A stretch of 64,000 nucleotides of DNA from HLUCCA09 sp965277275 (GCA_965277275.1 CBDICG010000002.1:3162001-3226000); one strand, 5' to 3'; counted from the first letter of the stretch, positions 35,544 to 44,180 are shown. Notes: generated from the sequence alone by a model not told the origin. Program-made: numbers and translations.

Positions 35544-36364
35544 ACCACACCGCCATCCACGACGAACGTCTGGCCGGTGATCATCCGGCTGTCATCAGCG
35601 GCCAGAAAGAGCGCCATGCGGGCCACATCGGGGGGCAGCAGAAACGCCTTGAGGCACTGGCGGCTGAGGTAGTCGTCGAACTTGTCCCGATAGATCGCCT
35701 TGGCACGGCTGACCTGCCGTTCGGTCAGTATCCAGCCCGGCGCGATGGAATTGACCCGCACACCCTCGGCGCCCACTTCGCGCGCCAGCGACTTCGTCAG
35801 CCCCTGAATGGCGGATTTCGCGGTGGTGTAGGCGATCAGCCCCGCCGCGCCCTGCATCCAGGAATTCGAGCCCATGTTGACGATGGCGCCGCCTGTTTGC
35901 GCCAGATCGGGCAGCACCGCTTGCGCCGCGAAGAACTGGTGGCGCAGGTTGACGGCCATGCGCTCGTCCCAATAGGCGGGTGTGACCTCGGCGGCAGGCA
36001 TACGGTCGTCGTTGCCTGCGTTGTTGATGAGCGCACTGATCGGGCCGGTCTGAGCGCGCAATGCAGCGACCGCCTCCCGCAAAGCCTCAATATCGCGCAG
36101 ATCGGCCAAGGCCGGGGTCGGGCGGTTGCCTGTGGTTTCGGTGCACACATCGGCCACACGCTCCGCCGCCGCACCGTCAATCTCGATGAACCCGACCCTT
36201 GCGCCTTGTGCACAGAACGCCTCGACCAGGTGCATCCCGATGCCGGAGCCGCCGCCCGTGACGATGACGCCGCGCCCCTTCAGCGACGGATAGCGCGCGG
36301 CGTCGATCTCGACCGGGCGCAACTCGGGATGGGCAGAGGTCTCCAGCCTCGCCTCAGGCGGCAT
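35540..36364 (-). CDS. Short-chain dehydrogenase/reductase (SDR)
   Basis: 274 residues. The start at 36364 (MPPEARLETSAHPELRPVEI) overlaps the ATPase gene by 11 bases. The cofactor motif is TGGGSGIGMH, NNAGN follows, and the catalytic set is Ser (GSNSWMQG), Tyr (AYTTAKSA) and Lys. Such SDRs oxidise sugars such as L-fucose, L-rhamnose or galactose to lactones with NAD(P). Here the lactone would pass to the SMP-30 domain encoded two genes upstream. Confidence 0.92.
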   Translation of the reverse strand: MPPEARLETSAHPELRPVEIDAARYPSLKGRGVIVTGGGSGIGMHLVEAFCAQGARVGFIEIDGAAAERVADVCTETTGNRPTPALADLRDIEALREAVAALRAQTGPISALINNAGNDDRMPAAEVTPAYWDERMAVNLRHQFFAAQAVLPDLAQTGGAIVNMGSNSWMQGAAGLIAYTTAKSAIQGLTKSLAREVGAEGVRVNSIAPGWILTERQVSRAKAIYRDKFDDYLSRQCLKAFLLPPDVARMALFLAADDSRMITGQTFVVDGGVV

Positions 36365-37433
36365 CGGCCCGCCGCGGCGCGAGTGGCAGCGCGCTGCCCT
36401 GCACATCGAACCCGTAGGTCTCGGCCAAATCGAACGTCACCCGCACCTCCTTGTGACGCGCCAGCTTGCGCTCGCCGGGCAGTCGCACCATGAAAAGCCG
36501 CTCGGCCCCCTCCACACGTAGCACCGCGAAGGTGTCTGAGCCGAGATGCTCCGTTGCCTCAACTTCGCCGCGGATGACACCCGCGCCGTCGTCTCCCAGA
36601 CGCAGATGTTCCGGTCGCACGCCAACCATAACGAGTCCTTCGGGCGGTTCGGGGAGGCGCAACTCGCCACCGGGCAGGGACACGCCACCAGTTGTGGCCG
36701 AGACGGGCAAAAAGTTCATCTTGGGCGAACCGATGAACCCAGCCACGAAGCGATTGGCGGGGCTCTGGTAGAGTTCGATGGGCGAGCCGATCTGTTCGAT
36801 CCGGCCGCCATTCATGACAACGATCTTGTCGGCCAGGGTCATCGCTTCGACCTGGTCGTGTGTGACGTAGATCATCGTCGTGCCGAGCCGCTCCTTGAGG
36901 CGCGCGAACTCCATCCGCATGTCGACGCGCAGGGCGGCGTCAAGGTTCGACAACGGCTCGTCGAACAGGAACACGCGCGGCTCGCGAACGATGGCGCGCC
37001 CGATCGCCACGCGCTGACGCTGCCCGCCAGAGAGCTGGCGTGGTTTGCGCTCCAGAAGCGGCTCGATCTGCAGGATGCTTGCGGCTTCGGCCACCCGTGC
37101 GGCGATCTCGGCCTTCGGCACTTTGGCGAGCCTGAGCGCATAGCCCATGTTCTGCGCAACCGTCATGTGCGGGTAGAGCGCATACGACTGAAACACCATC
37201 GCGATTCCGCGCTTGGAGGACGGCACGTCGTTTACGATCTCGCCGTCGACGGCGATGGTGCCATCGGACACCTCGTCCAGCCCGCAGATCATCCGCAAGA
37301 GCGTGGACTTGCCGCAGCCGGAGGGGCCGACAAAGACCACGAATTCCCCCGGCTCGATCTCCAGGTTGATATCCCGTAGCACATCGGACGCGCCATAGCG
37401 CTTCCACAAGCCCGATATTTCCAGCTTCGCCAT
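36354..37433 (-). CDS. Sugar ABC transporter ATP-binding protein (UgpC/MalK type)
   Basis: 359 residues. Walker A is GPSGCGKST, the signature is LSGGQRQRVAIGRAI, Walker B is VFLFDEPLSNLDA, and a C-terminal OB/TOBE regulatory domain (VGVRPEHLRLGD) is present. It powers the MalFG-type permeases encoded 3-5 kb away in the same direction. Usually such ATPases can serve several transporters. Confidence 0.93.
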   Translation of the reverse strand: MAKLEISGLWKRYGASDVLRDINLEIEPGEFVVFVGPSGCGKSTLLRMICGLDEVSDGTIAVDGEIVNDVPSSKRGIAMVFQSYALYPHMTVAQNMGYALRLAKVPKAEIAARVAEAASILQIEPLLERKPRQLSGGQRQRVAIGRAIVREPRVFLFDEPLSNLDAALRVDMRMEFARLKERLGTTMIYVTHDQVEAMTLADKIVVMNGGRIEQIGSPIELYQSPANRFVAGFIGSPKMNFLPVSATTGGVSLPGGELRLPEPPEGLVMVGVRPEHLRLGDDGAGVIRGEVEATEHLGSDTFAVLRVEGAERLFMVRLPGERKLARHKEVRVTFDLAETYGFDVQGSALPLAPRRADAA

Positions 37434-37442
37434 ACTGTTGTC

Positions 37443-39173
37443 CTATCCCGCAAACACGCGGTCCGGCTGACCCGCCACGCCCGTTTCCACCGCAAAGACG
37501 CTGCCGGAGAGCGGCGCCTCGTCCAGATGCTTGGCCGAGAGCCGGATGCGCGCCGATGTCACGAAGAGCGTCGTCAAATCCTGCCCGCCGAAGGTGCAAC
37601 TGGTCGGGCGTGGCACCGGCACCGAAATCGTGCGGTCGAGCGTGCCATCCGGCAGATAGCGCCGGACCGACCAGCCATCCCAGAGCGCCGTCCATACTCC
37701 GCCCTCGGCATCGACGGCCATTCCATCCGGTACGCCCTCGGTCGCATCGAACACGACAAGGGGCCGTTTGCCCGCGATGGTCCCAGAGTCCAGATCGAAA
37801 TCGTAGGCCCAGATCGTGCGTGGGCCGCTATCGGTGAAGTAGAAGGTGCGGTTGTCCGGGCTCCAGCCGAGGCCGTTGGCGATGTGGATGCGGTCCTCCA
37901 TCATCGTGGCATCGCCTTCGGACGTTATGCGCCAGAGCCGCCCGCGTCCGGGCTCAGTGTTGATCGCGAGGCTGCCGACCCAGAGCCGCCCGAGTGCGTC
38001 GCACTTTCCGTCGTTGAAGCGATTGCCGAGCCGATCCGCCTCCGGCTCGGCCAGCACGGCGATTTCGCCGGAAGGCGCGATGGTCTTGATCCCCGTCTCG
38101 GTCGCGCAGACGAACCCGCCCGACGCCTTGGGGATCGCCACGCCGATCAGCTCCGGCATCGCACGAAAGCTGCGCTCGCCCGTTGCGGGGTCGCCCGAGA
38201 CGATGCCGGGCGCCAAGATATCCACCCAGTGCAGCCGCGCTTCCCTGGCATCCCAGAACGGCCCCTCGCCCAGGAAGTCCTCCCCCGGAATGGCGCAGCG
38301 GACATCGCCGCGCACCAGATCAAGCGGGCGCGGGTTGACGGCAATCGACATCGCTAGCTCCCCGATATTGCCCGCGATGCGCCGCGCCGCCTCGATCACC
38401 TCGCGCCCGAAGGAATGCAGCGCCTCGGCCGACAGCCGGTAGGAGGGGCCGACGATGCCGATGGCACCCAGCGGCCGCGCGCGGTGGTCAAGGATCGCGG
38501 CGGCGACGGCGCTGACATCGTCGTGCTGTTCGCCCATCGAGATCGCGTAGCCGCGCGCCTTGATGATGTTGAGCTGCTGGTCGAGGTCGCCGGCCTGCAC
38601 GATGGTCTGGTCGGTGTAGCTTTCCAGGTCGGCTCCGGTCAGGAGCCGCCGCCGCTCGCCCTCGGGCATATGCGCGGCCATCGCCTTGCCCAGGGCGGTC
38701 GCATGGATGGCCGAGCGCGAGCCGACGCCGTTCGACAGACGCACCTGACGCGGCGTGTCGCGCTGATCGATATAGAGCACCTTGTCGCCGTCGAGGATCC
38801 CCAGGCGCACGGCCTCGCCCGTCAGATCCGCGAGGCGCTCAAGCTCTGGCTCGGCGGCGCCGCGCAGGTCGAACTGATCCCAGACGCGGTGGGCGAGCTG
38901 AAACGGTTTGGAGCCGAGGCTGTAGGTCTGGTCGCGCTCGTGCAGCACGAGGTAGCGTTCGTCGATCAGGGTGTGCAGGATGCGGTGCAGGGTGCCCTTG
39001 GGCAGGCCCGACGCCTCCAGCAGGGTGGTAAAGCGCATCGGGCCGTCAGACAGGGCGATCAGGTTGAGCAGCCGCAAGCCGCGCTGCAACGCCTGCATCC
39101 CCGGCTGACCGGCGGTCTGGGCATTTGCGTCGTCTGCCGTGTCGGTGGGCTCGATCAGGGCCTTGCGCGCCAA
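37443..39173 (-). CDS. Fusion of IclR-type regulator and SMP-30/gluconolactonase
   Basis: About 576 residues in one frame without interruption. The start is TTG at 39173, with AAGGAGG upstream at good spacing. Residues 25-90 are a winged HTH (MQALQRGLRLLNLIALSDGP, then SGLPKGTLHRILHTLIDERY). Residues 100-275 are the IclR effector domain (SAIHATALGKAMAAHMPEGE). Residues 285-576 are an SMP-30 beta-propeller with metal ligands Glu303 (LGEGPFW), Asn387 (RFNDGKC), Asn433 (IANGLGWSPD) and Asp483 (VPDGMAVD). All ligands look intact, so the enzyme should be active. It would couple lactone hydrolysis to control of the operon, perhaps sensing substrate or product. Confidence 0.85.
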   Translation of the reverse strand: MARKALIEPTDTADDANAQTAGQPGMQALQRGLRLLNLIALSDGPMRFTTLLEASGLPKGTLHRILHTLIDERYLVLHERDQTYSLGSKPFQLAHRVWDQFDLRGAAEPELERLADLTGEAVRLGILDGDKVLYIDQRDTPRQVRLSNGVGSRSAIHATALGKAMAAHMPEGERRRLLTGADLESYTDQTIVQAGDLDQQLNIIKARGYAISMGEQHDDVSAVAAAILDHRARPLGAIGIVGPSYRLSAEALHSFGREVIEAARRIAGNIGELAMSIAVNPRPLDLVRGDVRCAIPGEDFLGEGPFWDAREARLHWVDILAPGIVSGDPATGERSFRAMPELIGVAIPKASGGFVCATETGIKTIAPSGEIAVLAEPEADRLGNRFNDGKCDALGRLWVGSLAINTEPGRGRLWRITSEGDATMMEDRIHIANGLGWSPDNRTFYFTDSGPRTIWAYDFDLDSGTIAGKRPLVVFDATEGVPDGMAVDAEGGVWTALWDGWSVRRYLPDGTLDRTISVPVPRPTSCTFGGQDLTTLFVTSARIRLSAKHLDEAPLSGSVFAVETGVAGQPDRVFAG

Positions 39174-39213
39174 ACTGCCGTCCTCCTTGCGCCGCGTCTG
39201 GGCCCGATATAGT

Positions 39214-39230
39214 TTGGAACTGAGTTCCAA
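39214..39230. promoter_or_regulatory. IclR-type operator TTGGAACT-G-AGTTCCAA
   Basis: A perfect palindrome with 8-bp arms lies between the divergent IclR-lactonase and enolase-family genes (41 and 23 bases from their starts). Best candidate for autoregulation and control of both directions; it matches the two sites at 34.05 and 34.1 kb. Confidence 0.7.
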
Positions 39231-39252
39231 GTCAAACGCAAACGAGGCCCGC

Positions 39253-40404
39253 ATGCGCATTGCCAAAGTGGATCACTGGCTCGTTCGCGTGCCCTTTACC
39301 GAAACCATCACTTGGGGATCAGGCGCGCGGATCGGCACCACGCGGCTGATCTGCCGTATCGAGACGGAGGCGGGCGCGATCGGCTGGGGCGAGACGCTCT
39401 GCCTGATCGACGCCGTGCCGGCGGTGTTTGCCGAGGTGGTCTCCAAGCTCGCCATCGGGCGTCGCGTGAGCGAGGCCGAAGCGCTCTACCGGCATGTGCT
39501 GGGCGCGGGGTACTATCACCACAAGCGTGCCGCCGTCATGGCCATCGCGGCGCTGGAAATGGCGATGTGGGACGCGCTTGGCCATATCAGCGGCCAGCCC
39601 CTGCATGCGCTTTGGGGCGGGGCCTTTCGCACGCACGTGCCCGCCGCCGCGTATACCTTTACCCGTGATGCGGAGGCGCTGCGCGCGCGGCTGGGTGAGT
39701 TTCGCGGCACCGGGTTCACGACCTTCAAGGTCAAGATCGGCTTTGATGCCCAGAGCGATATTGCGCTGGCGCGGGTGGCGCGCGAGGCCATCGGGGAGCA
39801 CGCGATGCGGCTTGACGTCAACGGGGCGTGGTCGCCGGGCACGGCGCGTCGGCAATTGGCGAAGCTGGCCGAGCTGGACCCGGCCTATGTCGAGCAGCCG
39901 CTGGAGCTGGACGATCTGGAGGGGCATGCCGCGTTGCGGTGCTGTCAACCCGTGCCCATCGCGTTGGATGAAAGCGCCTATACCCTTCAGGATGTCTCCA
40001 ACATCGTGCAGGCTGGCGCGGCGGATGTGGTGCTGCTCGATCCGCACCAGGCGGGCGGGCTGTGGCAGGTGGTGAAGGCGGCGGCGATCTGCGAGGCGCG
40101 GGGCCTGCCCGTGACGCTGCATTCGGGGGCGGAGCTGGCCCTGAGCCAGGCGGCCTATGTGCACCTCGGGCTAGCCCTGCCCAACCTGTCGCTCGCCATC
40201 GACACCGAACGCACCTACCTCGCCGCCGATATCGCGCCCGATGCCCCGGTGCTGGAGAATGGGGCGTTCCTGCCGCCTGAGGGTTCGGGACTTGGCGTGC
40301 ACCCCGATCCGGCAGCGATTGAGGAGTATCAGGTGCGAGAGATCGCCGGTGCCTATCTCGATGCCGCGCGTCCGGGATGGTTTCCGGTCAAACCGGCCTA
40401 CTAA
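39253..40404 (+). CDS. Enolase-superfamily (mandelate racemase/muconate lactonizing type) enzyme
   Basis: 383 residues; ATG at 39253. The acid/base pair is KVK (Lys159, Lys161) in TFKVKIGFD. Metal ligands are Asp188 (DVNGAW), Glu214 (VEQPL) and Asp239 (LDES). Where MLE-group enzymes carry a second catalytic lysine on the seventh strand, this protein has LLDPHQAGG with His265. The reaction may be a dehydration, epimerisation or lactone cycloisomerisation of a sugar acid. It is transcribed away from the main operon but shares its operator. It ends 2 bases before the LacI gene stop. Confidence 0.87.
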   Translation: MRIAKVDHWLVRVPFTETITWGSGARIGTTRLICRIETEAGAIGWGETLCLIDAVPAVFAEVVSKLAIGRRVSEAEALYRHVLGAGYYHHKRAAVMAIAALEMAMWDALGHISGQPLHALWGGAFRTHVPAAAYTFTRDAEALRARLGEFRGTGFTTFKVKIGFDAQSDIALARVAREAIGEHAMRLDVNGAWSPGTARRQLAKLAELDPAYVEQPLELDDLEGHAALRCCQPVPIALDESAYTLQDVSNIVQAGAADVVLLDPHQAGGLWQVVKAAAICEARGLPVTLHSGAELALSQAAYVHLGLALPNLSLAIDTERTYLAADIAPDAPVLENGAFLPPEGSGLGVHPDPAAIEEYQVREIAGAYLDAARPGWFPVKPAY

Positions 40405-40406
40405 CC

Positions 40407-41396
40407 CTATCCCAGACGCGCCGAGCCGCGCTCTATCAGGCGAAACGCCATCGGCACGCGCCCCTCCGCTTGCGCCCCCAAGGCCACCTCTGCCGCGCGG
40501 ATGCCGATCTCGCGGCTTGGGATCGCAGCGGTCGTCAAGGCTGGCACCAGATGCGCGCCCAGCTCGTACCCCCCCATGCCCGCAATGGCGATTTCATCGG
40601 GAACGCTTAGCCCCCGGCGTTGCGCCTCGAACACCGCGCCCGCCGCCAGCAGATCGCCCGCACAGAGCAGGGCGCGCGGGCGCGGCGTGAGCGCGAGGGC
40701 CGCCATGAGCAGGGCTGCGCCTGCGCCATAGCTGTTGGTCGCAGCGTCGACGTCGATGACCTGCGCGGTCTGTCCGGCCTTGGCCATCGCGGCGCGGTAT
40801 CCGGCCTCACGCTGCCCCTCGACCCGGTGCCCGGAGCGGCGCAGGGCGAAGGCGACCGGCGCGTGATAGGCCCGCAGAAGCGCGCCAGTGATCTCGTGCG
40901 CCAACGAGATGTTCGACACGCCCACGGACACCTGAAGTGGCGTCTCCGCCAGCTCCCACGCCTCGACAAAGCGCGTCTCCGCCGCGCGCACCTGCCGGGT
41001 CGAGCGCCCCGACAGCGCGCCGCCCAGATGCACCACGCCCGTGGGCCGCCACGACAACGCATCGGCCAGCGCCGCTTCCTGCCGCGCGGCGTCAAACTCT
41101 GTCTCGTAGAGCATCAGCGCCGCGTCGGCGGCGCGCGCCACGCCCGACACGCCGCCAAACACGTCGGCGGCATAGGGGTGGCTGAGGGTCGGCAACACGC
41201 ACACAAGCACTGGAGCGGCGCGCCCGGCCATGCGGGCCGCCATCCCGTCGCGCACGTAGCCCAACGTGTCGATCACCGCTTCGATCCGGGCGCGGGTGGC
41301 TGGAGCGACCTTGTCGGGCGCGCGGAAAAAGCGCGAAACGGTCATCGGGGTGACCTGAGCCGCCTGCGCCACATCCTCGATCGTCACGATGCCCAT
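40407..41396 (-). CDS. LacI-family transcriptional regulator
   Basis: 329 residues; ATG at 41396 with GGGAGG upstream. The HTH is VTIEDVAQAAQVTPMTVSRF, followed by the hinge and a periplasmic-binding-protein-like effector domain (VLVCVLPTLSHPYAADVFGG, then LLCAGDLLAAGAVFEAQRRG). The final IERGSARLG is typical of GntR/LacI sugar-acid regulators. It is divergent from the MocD-type gene, and two 20-bp palindromes lie between. It probably represses the oxygenase pair and itself. Confidence 0.92.
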   Translation of the reverse strand: MGIVTIEDVAQAAQVTPMTVSRFFRAPDKVAPATRARIEAVIDTLGYVRDGMAARMAGRAAPVLVCVLPTLSHPYAADVFGGVSGVARAADAALMLYETEFDAARQEAALADALSWRPTGVVHLGGALSGRSTRQVRAAETRFVEAWELAETPLQVSVGVSNISLAHEITGALLRAYHAPVAFALRRSGHRVEGQREAGYRAAMAKAGQTAQVIDVDAATNSYGAGAALLMAALALTPRPRALLCAGDLLAAGAVFEAQRRGLSVPDEIAIAGMGGYELGAHLVPALTTAAIPSREIGIRAAEVALGAQAEGRVPMAFRLIERGSARLG

Positions 41397-41425
41397 TTTC
41401 CGCCCTCCCGGTCTGATACCGGTAA

Positions 41426-41445
41426 GATGTTGTGCGCATGACATC
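41426..41445. promoter_or_regulatory. LacI operator half of a tandem pair (O1)
   Basis: GATGTTGTGCGCATGACATC is a 20-bp palindrome with two mismatched pairs. Its centre is 23 bp from the next site, about two helical turns, and it lies 30 bases before the LacI start. Confidence 0.6.
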
Positions 41446-41448
41446 AAC

Positions 41449-41468
41449 GATGTTATACGTACAACATC
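41449..41468. promoter_or_regulatory. LacI operator (O2), near-perfect palindrome
   Basis: GATGTTATACGTACAACATC is a 20-bp palindrome with a single mismatched pair, and has the central CG typical of LacI/GalR sites. It ends 13 bases before the desaturase-like gene start, suited to block its transcription. Confidence 0.75.
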
Positions 41469-41481
41469 AGAGGATAGACTC

Positions 41482-42555
41482 ATGCCGAAAAACTATGCGA
41501 TGAAGCCGGAGAGAGACCCGCAGATCGAGCGCGCGATTGCGCAGATCGGCTGGTACACCACGCCAATCTCCCGCAAGGAGCTCAAGGAACTGGTGCGCCG
41601 GAGCGACGCCAGGGCGGCACGTCATTTCGGCCTGTGGCTGGTCTTGCTGATCGCATCGGGGGCGCTGGCAGCGGCCTCCTGGGTCAGCTGGGCGTCGCTG
41701 CCCGCCTTCCTGCTCTACGGCGTGATCTACAATTCCGCCGACAGCAAGTGGCACGAATTGTCCCACGGCACGCCCTTTACCCGCAGCCGGATCAACGAGG
41801 GGCTCTATCGCCTTGTCTCGCTGATGACCCTGCGCGAGCCGATCCGCTGGCGTTTCAGCCATGCGCGCCATCATACCCACACGATCCTCGTGGGGCACGA
41901 CCCGGAGATCGCCTCGCCGCGCCCGCCGCATATCCTGCTCTCGGTGCTGGGTCTTTGGTATCTGCGCGGCGCGTGGGGCGAAGCCATGCTGACGACCCGC
42001 ATCGCGCTGGGGGACATCCCCGCCGACGTGGCGGGCTACGTGCCGCGCGCACAGCACGCCGCGATGATCCGGTCCTCGCGCCTCTTTGTGGCGTTTCTCC
42101 TGGCGATCCCAGCGGCTTGCCTTCTGGCCGGGTCGCTGCTGCCGGCGATGCTTGTAGGTCTGCCGCGGATCTATGGCAGCTTCCTGCACTATCTGTGTGC
42201 CTTCACCCAGCATGCCGGGCTCGACGAGGATGTGCTGGATCATCGGCTGAACGCGCGCACGGTGCTTTTGCCCGCCCCCGTCGCGTTCCTCTACACCAAC
42301 ATGAACTACCACGTGGAGCACCACATGTTTCCAATGGTGCCGTTCTACAATCTGCCCGCCCTGCATACGCGCATCGTGTCCGATTGCCCCGCCCCCTATC
42401 CCGGCCTCTGGGCCACGTACCGCGAGATTGCCCGCACGCTTTTGCGTCAGCGCAGCGACCCGGCGCACTACGCTCGGCGAACCCTGCCCGAAGGAGCCGG
42501 ACGCCCGGACAGCCCTCATCTTTCGCCCGCCAAGCCTGCGATGGCTGTGGCATGA
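41482..42555 (+). CDS. mocD: MocD-type fatty acid desaturase-like diiron oxygenase
   Basis: 357 residues; ATG at 41482. Three histidine clusters of membrane diiron desaturases/hydroxylases are present: HELSH (91-95), HARHH (127-131) and HVEHH (277-281). Several membrane segments lie at residues 49-85 and 202-235. The Rieske ferredoxin gene overlaps it by 4 bases, the arrangement known from MocD/MocE of rhizopine (3-O-methyl-scyllo-inosamine) breakdown. It probably hydroxylates or O-demethylates a sugar-like compound; symbol by family resemblance. Confidence 0.82.
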   Translation: MPKNYAMKPERDPQIERAIAQIGWYTTPISRKELKELVRRSDARAARHFGLWLVLLIASGALAAASWVSWASLPAFLLYGVIYNSADSKWHELSHGTPFTRSRINEGLYRLVSLMTLREPIRWRFSHARHHTHTILVGHDPEIASPRPPHILLSVLGLWYLRGAWGEAMLTTRIALGDIPADVAGYVPRAQHAAMIRSSRLFVAFLLAIPAACLLAGSLLPAMLVGLPRIYGSFLHYLCAFTQHAGLDEDVLDHRLNARTVLLPAPVAFLYTNMNYHVEHHMFPMVPFYNLPALHTRIVSDCPAPYPGLWATYREIARTLLRQRSDPAHYARRTLPEGAGRPDSPHLSPAKPAMAVA

Positions 42556-42866
42556 GCTGGATTCCTGTCTGCCCGCTCGACGAGATCGAAGTCGAAGACG
42601 TGTACCGGTTTGAGCACGCGGGCGCGCTCTATGCAGTGTGCCGCGATTCCGAAGGTGACCTGCACGCCGTCAGCGGCTTGTGCACCCATGAGCATGTGGA
42701 CCTGACCGAGGGCTTCGTCTTTGGGTGCATCCTCGAATGCCCGCGCCACAATGGCCGCTTTCGCATCGACACCGGCGCGACGGATGGCGGCCCCGTTACA
42801 GAGCCCCTCAAGACGTTCCCGACCAGGGTTCAGGCTGGACTCGTCTATATCGAGGTTCCGGACTGA
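42552..42866 (+). CDS. mocE: Rieske [2Fe-2S] ferredoxin, MocE type
   Basis: 104 residues; ATG at 42552 in an ATGA overlap. The cluster ligands are C44-T-H46 and C63-P-R-H66 (CTHEH ... CPRHNG), standard Rieske spacing. It would pass electrons to the MocD-type oxygenase. The usual ferredoxin reductase partner (MocF) is not encoded nearby, so a reductase from elsewhere must serve. Confidence 0.9.
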   Translation: MSWIPVCPLDEIEVEDVYRFEHAGALYAVCRDSEGDLHAVSGLCTHEHVDLTEGFVFGCILECPRHNGRFRIDTGATDGGPVTEPLKTFPTRVQAGLVYIEVPD

Positions 42867-43140
42867 TCCGCAGCATTCGGGAAAGGCGGGAGCCGATCGG
42901 CGGTATCAATGTCTGCGAGAAACAACCCGGCGATGCCGGATGGAACGCACGGTGCCTCGCCGACGTCCACGCTCCGGACCGACAATTCGTCTGGCGCTAT
43001 GGAACATCAGCGGTCCGCACGTTCAACGGCAGCGGCAAAGCAACCGGGTTTGGCGTTGTGGATATGGGCGTAGGCAACCTTAGGTGTTTGATCCCACGGA
43101 TATATGGTGCGATCCGTTCAATGGAATGGGACGTAGCACC
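42867..43140. other. Boundary between the catabolic block and IS debris
   Basis: No gene seen. The last 35 bases resemble the leader of the IS481-type remnant. Confidence 0.4.
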
Positions 43141-43420
43141 ATGGGACAAGTTCGGCACGGGAGCGCCACGACTACGCACTCCGTCAGAGCAGCAATACAG
43201 CAATCCGTTTGCCGTCAGGCGATTGCCTTGCAATCGTTGAGAGGTGCAAGCGTCGAACGTGGCAATGAGCTGCGAGCTTGGGATCAGTGCAAAGCGGTCG
43301 CAAATTGGTGTAAGCGGGAAAGGGTGGAGGATCGAAAGATCGGGCCGATGGAGACCCGTTCAACCGTTCTCAGCGAAGAAGAGGAGGCAATGGACGCGCT
43401 CGAGGCGCGTCCGATCAGGT
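43141..43420 (+). pseudogene. IS481-family transposase N-terminal remnant
   Basis: It starts MGQVRHGSATTTHSVRAAIQ. After frame changes it reads ELGIS, then NWCKRERVEDRKIGPMETRS followed by TVLSEEEEAM. This matches the N-terminal helix-turn-helix of IS481-type transposases, where the frame should continue into an RRHTLLPLDD segment that is absent. It runs directly into the IS1182-type remnant on the other strand. Confidence 0.75.
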
Positions 43421-43466
43421 TCGAGGACGGCGACTTCGTGCTCGCGGGCCCGTTTGTCAGCATCGA

Positions 43467-44180
43467 TCAATCGGGCTTCACGCCAAAGCGCTCCGCTGTG
43501 CGGTCCAGCATCTTGCGCATAGGGCCAACCTCGGCGCACTTGTATGACCGGCGGGCATCCACATCGACAATGATGCCGTGATCGGTATCGATCAGATAGT
43601 TATCGGAATACGCAAAGAATGCGGGCCCTTTGCGCGCCGCTGTCCACTGGCTGGCGGGGTCGGCATGGGCGGTTAACAATGGCTTTGCTATTTTCGCTGC
43701 ACCGAATGCCTCGTCCTCGACACTAATGACGCGGCCAGCACGTGGAGCCTCAGCGGGAGGTGATCTCGCGGGCCGCCCAGTCCTCAGGATTGCTCGAGTT
43801 CTGCTTCTGAACGTCGGCGCTGATCAGGCTGGCATCCACTGCAAAGCCCGGACTGCCAACCAGTCCCTCTTCCATACAGCGCGCAACTGTCGCTTCGAAC
43901 ACATGGCGCAAGAGGTCATTCTATCGGAAGTGACCGTGTTGGTGCTTTGAGAATGTCGAATGGACCTGGATGCGGTTCGTCAGATCGCGGCGTCAGAGCC
44001 ATCGATATGCCAAGTTCAGATGTACCTCTTCGCAAAGCCGCCGCCTCGATCGGATACCAAAGCAGTACCAGACAAGCAGCATGCGGATCAGAAGCTCAGA
44101 GTCGACCGAGTTGCAGCCTGTGAGACGTGATCTTCCAGCGAGAACCCATAGAACAATGCCGCCTGCTCCGGCCCCGTCAT
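43467..44180 (-). pseudogene. IS1182-family transposase remnant, several frameshifts
   Basis: Minus-strand pieces in order are MTGPEQAALFYGFSLEDHVS (start at 44180), ELLIRMLLVWYCFGIRSRRR, then EEVHLNLAYRWL, HVFEATVARCMEEGLVGSPG, SLISADVQKQNSSNPEDWAA, then TAARKGPAFFAYSDNYLIDT and DRTAERFGVKPD. The order and motifs fit an IS1182-type DDE transposase missing its C-terminal third. Confidence 0.8.
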
